Below are positions 5,906 through 11,624 of a DNA stretch of 11,624 bases, in pieces. The notes beneath the pieces are model-generated. The model did not search any database. It worked only from the letters and a program-made list of their open reading frames with translations, and was not told where the DNA came from. The position numbers and the translations under genes are program-made. Source of the stretch: Ignavibacteriales bacterium (lineage in GTDB: Bacteria > Bacteroidota > Ignavibacteria > Ignavibacteriales > Melioribacteraceae); assembly GCA_016929735.1 (NCBI GenBank), contig JAFGID010000341.1, positions 1 through 11,624 on the forward strand, written 5' to 3'. Positions within the stretch are counted from its first letter, which is position 1. Every line of letters starts with the position of its first letter.

Positions 5906-6496
5906 ATGCAATTTGCATTAGGATTAATAGAAACAAAAGGACTCGTCGGAGCTATTGAAGCTGCGGATGCAATGCTTAAAACTGCGAATGTGAAACTTAT
6001 TGGTAAAGAAAAAATTACAGCAGCTTTGATAACAATTAAAATTGAAGGTGAAGTTGCTGCAGTAAAATCAGCATTAGATGCAGGTGCAGCAGCAGCACAG
6101 CGAGTTGGGGAATTAATATCAGTACACATTATTCCACGCCCTGACGAACAACTCGATAATATAATTTTCGATGGGAAAATAAAACCTTCATTAAAAGAAA
6201 GTGCTATCGAAAAACCGAAAAAGAAAGTATTAAATAAAATATCAAGAGATGTTGAAAAAATCGAAGTTGATTTAGATAAAGATTTATCTGAAGAAGAACT
6301 TTTTCCTGATGAAGAGAGTTCTAAGGTTGAGCGTTATAATAATTTACGACAAGATGAAATTGAATTCAGTAAAATGAGTGTACCTGCTCTAAGAAAATTA
6401 GCACGAACATATAAAGATTTTCCAATAAAAGGTCGAGAGATTTCTAAAGCGGATAAAAATACGCTTTTGAATTACTTTAAGTTGATTAAAAAATAA
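5906..6496 (+). CDS. BMC-H shell protein with altered pore loop and long C-terminal extension ending in an LRKLAR helical module
   Basis: The 196-residue product has three parts. Residues 1-81 form a BMC domain clearly paralogous to the upstream gene (ETKGLVGAIEAADAM, DAGAAAAQRVGE, VHIIPRP), with edge residues K25 and R78 kept. Its pore loop reads KITAAL (36-41) in place of TIGGG, so the pore should be lined differently. Residues about 82-155 are a Lys/Glu/Asp-rich, probably disordered linker. The last 40 residues (157-196) hold a compact motif, MSVPALRKLAR, then FPIKGREISKADKNTLLNYF. This resembles small helical domains such as Rho_N/SAP-like or the peripheral-subunit-binding (E3BD) domain, but I cannot assign it. 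Ordinary BMC-H proteins are 90-110 residues; EutK and PduK also carry C-terminal extensions, though of other types. It is probably a minor shell subunit whose tail recruits cargo or another partner. No clear ribosome binding site precedes the ATG. A strong terminator follows. Confidence 0.92.
   Translation: MQFALGLIETKGLVGAIEAADAMLKTANVKLIGKEKITAALITIKIEGEVAAVKSALDAGAAAAQRVGELISVHIIPRPDEQLDNIIFDGKIKPSLKESAIEKPKKKVLNKISRDVEKIEVDLDKDLSEEELFPDEESSKVERYNNLRQDEIEFSKMSVPALRKLARTYKDFPIKGREISKADKNTLLNYFKLIKK
5930..5964 (+). repeat. 35-base direct repeat, copy A2 (paired with 5639-5673)
   Basis: Identical to the A block of the first BMC gene, at the same place in the BMC domain. Confidence 0.95.
6076..6108 (+). 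repeat. 33-base direct repeat, copy B2 (paired with 5785-5817)
   Basis: Identical to the B block of the first BMC gene, at the same place in the BMC domain. Confidence 0.95.
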
Positions 6497-6508
6497 ATAT
6501 TCATAATT

Positions 6509-6533
6509 AACTCCACTTCGAGTGGAGTTTTTT
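6509..6533 (+). terminator. Intrinsic terminator after the BMC shell genes
   Basis: AACTCCACT (6509-6517) pairs perfectly with AGTGGAGTT (6521-6529) around a TCG loop, a 9-bp stem, followed by a run of T to 6533. It starts 12 bases after the stop of the second shell gene. It is by far the clearest hairpin in the window. Its 3' arm contains a GGAG that could also serve the next gene. Confidence 0.88.
6524..6527 (+). promoter_or_regulatory. GGAG ribosome binding site candidate buried in the terminator stem
   Basis: GGAG lies 12 bases before the ATG at 6540 and inside the 3' arm of the terminator hairpin. In any transcript that reads through the terminator this site would be paired, lowering translation of the YbbR gene. 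The spacing is longer than ideal, so use is uncertain. Confidence 0.3.
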
Positions 6534-6539
6534 ATAGTT

Positions 6540-7451
6540 ATGAGAAGAAAAATTATCTCAATTATTTCGATTTCCCTATTTTCAATTTTTATATGGCTAT
6601 ATGTATCTTTTACCGATAGCTATTATACAACGGTTAAAATCCCAATTGAATTTACGGATGTTCCTAGTGGGTATATTGTGTCGAGTCCTTCAATAAGAGA
6701 GGTAACACTGAGCATTCAAGGTAAGGGATGGGAATTAGCTAAATTAACTCTTGGAGGTTTTAGAGAATTTATTGTTTCTCTTGATGGAAAACTAGGAAAA
6801 CAGACGATACTGCTTCTAAAACAAGTTGATAAAAATCCTTGGTTAACAAGTAGTCTGTCGGTTATTGAAATTTCTCCACGTTCAATTGAACTGACAGTTG
6901 AAAAAATAAAAAGTAGAAAAGTACAAATAAAGCCAATATTAGAAATTGAATATACACCCGGTTTTGGTCAAGTTAGCGATGTCGAAGTAATTCCGGATTC
7001 TATTATAATTAAGGGTCCCGAGAATATCGTTGATAAAATTGAATTTGTTGAAACGAAAAAATTATCTCTTGATAATATTAGTGAGAATATTGAACGACAC
7101 GTTGAATTAAATAAAATTCAAAACATTAGTATTCCAAGTGATATTTGTAGAATTAAAATTGAGGTTCAAAAAATAGTTGATAAGGAATTTGATAATGTAC
7201 CTGTAAACATAATTGATATTCCTAAAGGACGCGATTTAATAGTTATTCCGAATTTCGTAAAATTGATTTTAAGAGGGGGGATTAAAGTACTTGGTGAAAT
7301 CAATACCTCGGAAATAGAAGTATATGTTAGTTTTTTCCACGCACTCGATGACACAACTGGTGCTTTAATACCATTGGTAAATTTACCAGAAAATGTAACT
7401 TTAATTGATATTACTCCACTAAAACTGCAATACATAATAAAGCAATTTTAA
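6540..7451 (+). CDS. YbbR-domain (CdaR-like) membrane-anchored protein
   Basis: The product is 303 residues from the ATG at 6540. A GTG at 6522 in the same frame falls inside the terminator stem and is rejected as start. One N-terminal membrane segment (about 5-24, ending in WLYVSF) anchors a large outside part made of repeated beta-rich YbbR units. These show the typical VKIPIEFTDVPSGYIV then VTLSIQGKGWEL pattern, with further units near PSIIIKGPENIVDKIEFVET-like strands and in the last hundred residues (VPVNIIDIP, VKLILRGG). In Firmicutes the related CdaR binds and regulates the diadenylate cyclase CdaA. In FCB bacteria YbbR proteins occur without a neighbouring cyclase and their role is not settled; no cyclase gene is seen here. 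The protease gene follows after 44 bases. Confidence 0.8.
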   Translation: MRRKIISIISISLFSIFIWLYVSFTDSYYTTVKIPIEFTDVPSGYIVSSPSIREVTLSIQGKGWELAKLTLGGFREFIVSLDGKLGKQTILLLKQVDKNPWLTSSLSVIEISPRSIELTVEKIKSRKVQIKPILEIEYTPGFGQVSDVEVIPDSIIIKGPENIVDKIEFVETKKLSLDNISENIERHVELNKIQNISIPSDICRIKIEVQKIVDKEFDNVPVNIIDIPKGRDLIVIPNFVKLILRGGIKVLGEINTSEIEVYVSFFHALDDTTGALIPLVNLPENVTLIDITPLKLQYIIKQF

Positions 7452-7495
7452 TTTGCATACAGAAGAAACTTATTCTTTCAAAAATTTTTAATGTC

Positions 7496-9139
7496 ATGAA
7501 ATATTTTAAAAGACTCTTAATAATGATTTTGATATTTTTATTCTTTGGATTTGTTATCATTACTAATGATTTATACCAGAAAATTTCCAAGGGCATAGAA
7601 ATATTTGGAAAAACATTCAGGGAAATTTCACTTAATTATGTTGACGAAATTGACCCTGAAGAATTTATGTTATTTGGTTTAAAGAAAATGCTATTATCTC
7701 TCGATCCATATACAAGTTTTATAGAAGAAAACAGAATGGCAGATATCGAAATAATTACCACCGGAAAATATGGTGGAATTGGTGCTTCAGTAGGATTGAG
7801 AAAAGATAAGGTAATTATTGTTGATTTGTTGGAGGGCTATTCAGCACAGAGACAGGGATTACAAATTGGTGATGAGATTATTCAAGTAAATTCAACACCT
7901 ATAACAAAAGAAAATTTTAATGATTTAGGTTTATATCTAAAAGGTGAACCGGGGACTGAGATCTCAATCATTGTTAAACGAGAGGGGGAGAAGGAAGAAT
8001 TAAAATTTGTTTTGCTGAGAGAGCAAATTGAAGTTAAAAATCTTACTTATTATGGATTTTTTCCAGCTAATAGTAATAATGCGTATTTAAAATTAAGTGG
8101 ATTTACATTAACTGCAGGTGATGAGGTTAAGAAGGCAATAATAGATTTACAAAAACAAAAAGAAATAAATTCGATCATTTTGGATTTAAGAGGTAACCCA
8201 GGAGGCTTGCTAGATGCAGCTATAGATGTTTCGGATAAATTTCTGAAGAAGGACTTGGTTATTGTCAGTGTTAATCAGCGGGATTCAAAAAAGAACATGA
8301 CATACAAATCAAATGAAGAACCGATTGTTGGAGATATCAAACTTGTTGTTCTGATTGATGGAGGTTCAGCTTCTGCTTCAGAAATTGTTGCAGGTGCAAT
8401 TCAGGATAATGACAGAGGTATAATTTTAGGTACACAATCTTTTGGAAAAGGATTAGTCCAAACAATTGTTAGCCTTCCATATAACAATTCTTTGAAAATA
8501 ACTACCGGCAAATATTTAACTCCAAGTGGGAGGTCTATTCAAAAAATTGATTATTCAGCAAACAATAAAGTCTTTGTAAGCCAAAATATTTTAGAGAAAA
8601 AAGGATATTATACAAAAAATAATCGGTTGGTCTATTCTGCTGGTGGTATTTTACCTGATACAATAGTCCCAAATATAATTTCCTCAAACCAAATTAGTGA
8701 ATTATTGGCTCGTGGTTTTTTCTTCAGATTTGCTTCTTATTATTTAGAAGAAAATTTAAATTCAAATCTGAAAGATATGAATGAGCAGGAATTATATAAA
8801 AAATTCAAGGAATATCTAAAAAATCAAGAGTTCGAATACATATCAAAAGCAGATGTACTAATTGCAGAACTTGAAACTATTGCAAACTTAGAAAACTACG
8901 ATGAACAAGTTAAAGAAAAAATCCGTGATTTGACCTCTGATATAAATACTATTAAGGAGCAGGAGCTTGATAAAAATATTAATGAGGTGGTCATTGAGAT
9001 TAAAAAAGAATTGGCCTATCAGCAATTTGGAAGAGTAGGACGAATCTCTGAAGGATTGAAATATGACGTGCAGATGAATACTGCTTTAAGCATTCTTAAT
9101 AATAAAAAATTATATTACAAAATATTGGGAATTGATTAA
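7496..9139 (+). CDS. S41 family C-terminal processing peptidase (CtpA/Tsp-like)
   Basis: The 547-residue membrane-anchored serine protease has an N-terminal membrane segment (about 7-23), a helical region with LLSLDPYTSF typical of Ctp proteases, then a PDZ domain. The PDZ includes YGGIGASVG (about 87-95) and GLQIGDEIIQVN, and recognises C-terminal tails. The catalytic core contains ILDLRGNPGG, IDGGSASASEIVAGAIQD and TQSFGKGLVQ. Predicted catalytic Ser293 and Lys318 are 25 residues apart, the same distance as S430 and K455 in E. coli Tsp, so the Ser/Lys dyad is intact. Such enzymes trim or degrade envelope proteins in the periplasm. The C-terminal ~130 residues are a charged helical extension. 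The ATG at 7496 has no clear ribosome binding site. The permease gene starts at the very next base after its stop codon. Confidence 0.93.
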   Translation: MKYFKRLLIMILIFLFFGFVIITNDLYQKISKGIEIFGKTFREISLNYVDEIDPEEFMLFGLKKMLLSLDPYTSFIEENRMADIEIITTGKYGGIGASVGLRKDKVIIVDLLEGYSAQRQGLQIGDEIIQVNSTPITKENFNDLGLYLKGEPGTEISIIVKREGEKEELKFVLLREQIEVKNLTYYGFFPANSNNAYLKLSGFTLTAGDEVKKAIIDLQKQKEINSIILDLRGNPGGLLDAAIDVSDKFLKKDLVIVSVNQRDSKKNMTYKSNEEPIVGDIKLVVLIDGGSASASEIVAGAIQDNDRGIILGTQSFGKGLVQTIVSLPYNNSLKITTGKYLTPSGRSIQKIDYSANNKVFVSQNILEKKGYYTKNNRLVYSAGGILPDTIVPNIISSNQISELLARGFFFRFASYYLEENLNSNLKDMNEQELYKKFKEYLKNQEFEYISKADVLIAELETIANLENYDEQVKEKIRDLTSDINTIKEQELDKNINEVVIEIKKELAYQQFGRVGRISEGLKYDVQMNTALSILNNKKLYYKILGID

Positions 9140-9934
9140 TTGATTTGGGATATTTGTTTTTTAGTTGTAATAGGTATTTTTGCCGGTATATCTTCCGGTA
9201 TGTTTGGTGTTGGAGGGGGTGTGATTTTTGTGCCTGCAATTTATTTTTATCTTGGTTATCATAATGTTCCTGAATATATCATTCCATTAATTTCAATTGC
9301 AACATCTTTGTTTGCCGGGAGTTTGTCTTCATTATCTTCTTCGGTAAATCATTTTATAATAAAAAATATTGATTTCAAAAAAGCATTGTTGTTAGCAAGC
9401 GGGAGTGTTGTCACAGCTGTCTTAACTCCGTTTTTTGTTATTAATATTGAGCCAAGCTTATTAAAATATTTTCTGATAATGATAATTGCATTGGTAGCAG
9501 TTAAAATGTTTTTTGAAAGAAACAATAAGAAAGAATTGTCAGATAAAAAATTAAATGATTTATTCTTGATTGTTTTTGGTTTGTTTGTCGGAATTATTTC
9601 GTCATTTAGTGGATTGGGAGGTGGAGTAATTTTTGTTCCCATACTTTATTACTTTTATCAAATTGATATAAAAAAGGCAGTTGGAACTTCTTCTGCTGTA
9701 GTATTTTTTACAATGCTAAGCAGTGCAATTACTTTTTCTTTAATTAAAGAGGGAAATGGGATTGGGCTAGATCAGATTGGATATGTGAATTTTTTTATTG
9801 GGATTTTACTTGGTGGCGGAGCAATTATTGGTGCTACTTTGGGTGTTAGAATTGTTAAAAAAATTAAAAATATTATGTTAAAAAAAATATTTGCAATTTT
9901 TCTTATAATTGTAATTATAAAAATGTTTTTTTAA
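9140..9934 (+). CDS. TauE/SafE family (sulfite exporter-type) membrane permease
   Basis: The 264-residue protein is highly hydrophobic with about eight membrane segments and the internal duplication typical of TauE/SafE. The motif GVGGGVIFVP (23-32) near the start of the first half is repeated as GLGGGVIFVP (158-167) in the second. Family members move anions such as sulfite, sulfoacetate or other organosulfur compounds across the inner membrane, but many have unknown substrates. The start is TTG at 9140, directly after the protease stop codon and in the same reading frame. The next Met (residue 21) would remove most of the first membrane segment, so TTG is preferred. A GGGA eight bases upstream may be the ribosome binding site. 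It is probably co-transcribed with the protease and lipoprotein genes. Confidence 0.88.
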   Translation: MIWDICFLVVIGIFAGISSGMFGVGGGVIFVPAIYFYLGYHNVPEYIIPLISIATSLFAGSLSSLSSSVNHFIIKNIDFKKALLLASGSVVTAVLTPFFVINIEPSLLKYFLIMIIALVAVKMFFERNNKKELSDKKLNDLFLIVFGLFVGIISSFSGLGGGVIFVPILYYFYQIDIKKAVGTSSAVVFFTMLSSAITFSLIKEGNGIGLDQIGYVNFFIGILLGGGAIIGATLGVRIVKKIKNIMLKKIFAIFLIIVIIKMFF

Positions 9935-9942
9935 TAAAAATT

Positions 9943-9947
9943 GGAGG
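9943..9947 (+). promoter_or_regulatory. Strong ribosome binding site (GGAGG) of the lipoprotein gene
   Basis: GGAGG with 8 bases to the ATG at 9956 is the best ribosome binding site in the window. It rules out the TTG at 9941, which would lie across it. Confidence 0.85.
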
Positions 9948-9955
9948 ATTTAATT

Positions 9956-11485
9956 ATGAAAACTAAAAATATTTTCGTTAGCATTTGTCTTACTTTTGCC
10001 CTATTATTTTTTTCCTGCTCATCAGAACCTGAGCAAATAACCTCGCAATTTATTCCTAAAGATGCTTATTTAGTAATATCCTTTAATGTAAAATCTTTCG
10101 ATGAAAAATTAGATTTTAAGGAAATTAAAAGACTTTCACTCTTTAAGGAATTAGAAAGAGGATTTAAGAATAGTACTCCAAAATCCTTACACCCTTTATT
10201 TGATGACTTTTCAAATTCCGGAATTGATATCGAACAGAATGTAAATCTTTTTATGTTTAGCGATGGTGAGAATGAATATACTTGCGCAATTTTTGGTTTA
10301 AAGGATCCAGATAAATATCAGGATATAATTCAGGAGCTTATAAAAGGAAGACAAATCTCGCAGAGGAATAATTTCCATTATTTCATTAATGATAACGCAC
10401 TTCTTAGTTGGGATGATAATATATCTTTATTTATTAGTTCTAATGAGTATATAGAAGAAGAAAATCTTGAAAAAAAATTAGATTATATCATCTCATTAAC
10501 AGATGAAAATAAATTAAGCTCTGTTGAAAATTATGTATTGTTTACTCAGGGGGTATTCGATATTGGTATTTGGGCAAATGGTAATAAGTTAAATGAAAAA
10601 TTTATGAGTGACTTTGATGACTTTGATTCTGAATATGGATTAGATGACGATATAGAAAGTATTAAAAATTTATTTCAATATATCGAAACATATGAGTTTA
10701 TGCATGGATTTGTAAATTTCAACAAAGGTGAAATTGTTGGAACTGCAAAGGTATATTATAAAGAAGGACAAGATGAAATTAAGAATTTTTATAATGAAAA
10801 AATTGACAAACAAATAATTGCAAACATTCCATTTGAAAAAGTAATGCTCGCTTTTGGCTTTAGTATAAATATGGATAACCTTTCTAAAATGAAAGTCGTT
10901 GAAGAAGCATTAAAAGAAGTTAATGATTTGCCAATTACTAAAGAAGAATTATTTAAAGTTTTCACAGGTGATTTTGTCGGTGTACTTAGTAATTTTGATT
11001 TTAATACAATGCAACCAATTTTTGCTATCGGTATAAAAATAGGTGACGAAGAAGTCTTTGATAAATTAATTGTGTCACTTGGTTCAGCAGGTTTAATCAA
11101 GAAGAAAGATATATACTTAATTCCAGAGGGGGGTGTTTTTATGACTGTTAAAAATCAGATTTTATATATTACGATGGATGAGCAAGTCATAAATCAAATT
11201 TCGAGTAATCAACTAAAAACATCAACTGCGAAAAAACAGTTAGAGGAATATTGTGACAATTATCCGACTTTCTTTTTGCTGGATTTTAAAAGTATTATAG
11301 AAATATTAAATTCTGAGTATTCATCAGATTTTCCGTGGATTGGTATGATAACTTCCATATTTGATAAATTTGATAAAATAATTATTACAAGTAATAGTGA
11401 AACAGCGGAAGGGAAATTAATTTTTACTGAATCAAAAGATAATGCAATTATTACTTTATTGAAAATGGCTGATAGGTCGATGTAA
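9956..11485 (+). CDS. Putative lipoprotein of unknown function (DUF4836/DUF3352-like)
   Basis: The 509-residue product begins MKTKN followed by a hydrophobic stretch and a lipobox-like LFFSC, with C21 as the predicted lipidated cysteine; SSEPEQ follows. The loose lipobox fits the FCB group. The mature part starts with IPKDAYLVISFNVKSFDEK, a pattern resembling proteins annotated DUF4836 or DUF3352, which share an 'IP.da..v..~n...l..K' opening and long alpha/beta repeats. I cannot confirm the family without a search. Later parts are acidic (a run of Asp/Glu near residues 220-230, DFDDFDSEYGLDDD) with hydrophobic strands such as IFAIGIKIGD and FFLLDFKSI. No catalytic motif is seen. It is probably anchored in the envelope. 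It follows the permease gene by 21 bases and shares one base (TAATG) with the ABC ATPase gene, suggesting one operon. Confidence 0.8.
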   Translation: MKTKNIFVSICLTFALLFFSCSSEPEQITSQFIPKDAYLVISFNVKSFDEKLDFKEIKRLSLFKELERGFKNSTPKSLHPLFDDFSNSGIDIEQNVNLFMFSDGENEYTCAIFGLKDPDKYQDIIQELIKGRQISQRNNFHYFINDNALLSWDDNISLFISSNEYIEEENLEKKLDYIISLTDENKLSSVENYVLFTQGVFDIGIWANGNKLNEKFMSDFDDFDSEYGLDDDIESIKNLFQYIETYEFMHGFVNFNKGEIVGTAKVYYKEGQDEIKNFYNEKIDKQIIANIPFEKVMLAFGFSINMDNLSKMKVVEEALKEVNDLPITKEELFKVFTGDFVGVLSNFDFNTMQPIFAIGIKIGDEEVFDKLIVSLGSAGLIKKKDIYLIPEGGVFMTVKNQILYITMDEQVINQISSNQLKTSTAKKQLEEYCDNYPTFFLLDFKSIIEILNSEYSSDFPWIGMITSIFDKFDKIIITSNSETAEGKLIFTESKDNAIITLLKMADRSM

Positions 11486-11624
11486 TGAGAATAAATTTTT
11501 CTGAAATTACTCCGATACCTTTAAAGGAAAATCAAAATAATAAAGTTTGGCCATTAGATTTTGAATTTGAACTTGGTAAAAATTATTTAATTGTTTCACC
11601 ATCGGGGAAAGGTAAAACAACTCT
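11485..11624 (+). CDS. ABC transporter ATP-binding protein (first 46 residues, cut by window edge)
   Basis: From the ATG at 11485 the frame is open to the right edge. It starts MRINFSEITPIPL, has a strand region VWPLDFEFELGKNYLIV, and reaches a Walker A P-loop, SPSGKGKTT (38-46), where the usual first Gly is Ser. This arrangement, including the short 'ITPIPL...W..DFEFE.GK.YLI' opening, is like a group of small ABC ATPases in Bacteroidota that partner an FtsX/LolE-type permease. That subfamily assignment is inference. The Walker B and signature motifs lie beyond the edge. The start codon overlaps the stop of the lipoprotein gene by one base, so the two are likely translationally coupled. Confidence 0.85.
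   Translation, partial: MRINFSEITPIPLKENQNNKVWPLDFEFELGKNYLIVSPSGKGKTT

Noticed and set aside
5851..6129. Open frame on the minus strand across the BMC genes
   Set aside because: It is antisense to two well-supported shell genes and its protein is low-complexity Ala/Ser/Ile with no recognisable domain.
6522..6539. GTG start that would extend the YbbR protein by six residues
   Set aside because: It lies inside the terminator stem and T-run; the ATG at 6540 begins the natural MRRK plus membrane segment.
9137..9139. Protease and permease as one gene broken by a stop codon
   Set aside because: Each half is a complete member of its own family with normal ends, so two adjacent genes is the simpler reading.
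9941..9955. TTG start extending the lipoprotein by five residues
   Set aside because: It overlaps the GGAGG ribosome binding site and would spoil the normal signal peptide that begins at the ATG at 9956.

Overview
This is an AT-rich window (roughly 30% G+C by eye), densely packed and almost entirely read from the + strand. The proteins point to the Bacteroidota/Chlorobiota/Ignavibacteriota (FCB) group. Evidence includes a bacterial geranylgeranylglyceryl-phosphate-synthase-type protein, a Rel enzyme with the RFKD signature, a YbbR-domain protein, an S41 protease, a lipoprotein with a loose lipobox, and an ABC ATPase start of the kind common in that group. This placement is an inference; no rRNA or other taxonomic marker is present. 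Two candidate promoters look like ordinary sigma70 sites (TTGAC-, TATATT) rather than the TTTG/TAnnTTTG type of classical Bacteroidetes, which would fit a deep branch of the group.

Layout. 1-282 (minus): 5' part of a GGGP-synthase-like gene, divergent from the rest. 414-2807: a CoA-disulfide-reductase-like flavoprotein followed by an exported TPR protein. 2892-5505: the (p)ppGpp synthetase/hydrolase gene rel overlapped by ruvX, behind a good candidate promoter. 5612-6496: two tandem bacterial microcompartment (BMC) shell genes with their own TTGACA promoter and a strong intrinsic terminator. 6540-11624: a tight series of envelope genes (YbbR-domain protein, S41 C-terminal-processing protease, TauE/SafE permease, lipoprotein, start of an ABC ATPase). 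No tRNA, rRNA, CRISPR array or insertion sequence was seen.

The most unusual part is the BMC locus. It encodes a canonical hexameric shell protein very like PduA/EutM. Beside it is a second BMC-H protein with a changed pore loop, a charged linker and a C-terminal helical module (LRKLAR...GREISKADK) not found on ordinary shell subunits. No vertex protein, aldehyde dehydrogenase or signature enzyme is present, and the flanking genes are housekeeping. It therefore looks like a satellite shell locus whose cargo, if any, is encoded elsewhere. The two genes share 35- and 33-base identical blocks, suggesting recent duplication or gene conversion. The terminator after them also hides a GGAG that could serve as ribosome binding site for the next gene, linking the end of the shell operon to expression of the YbbR gene.
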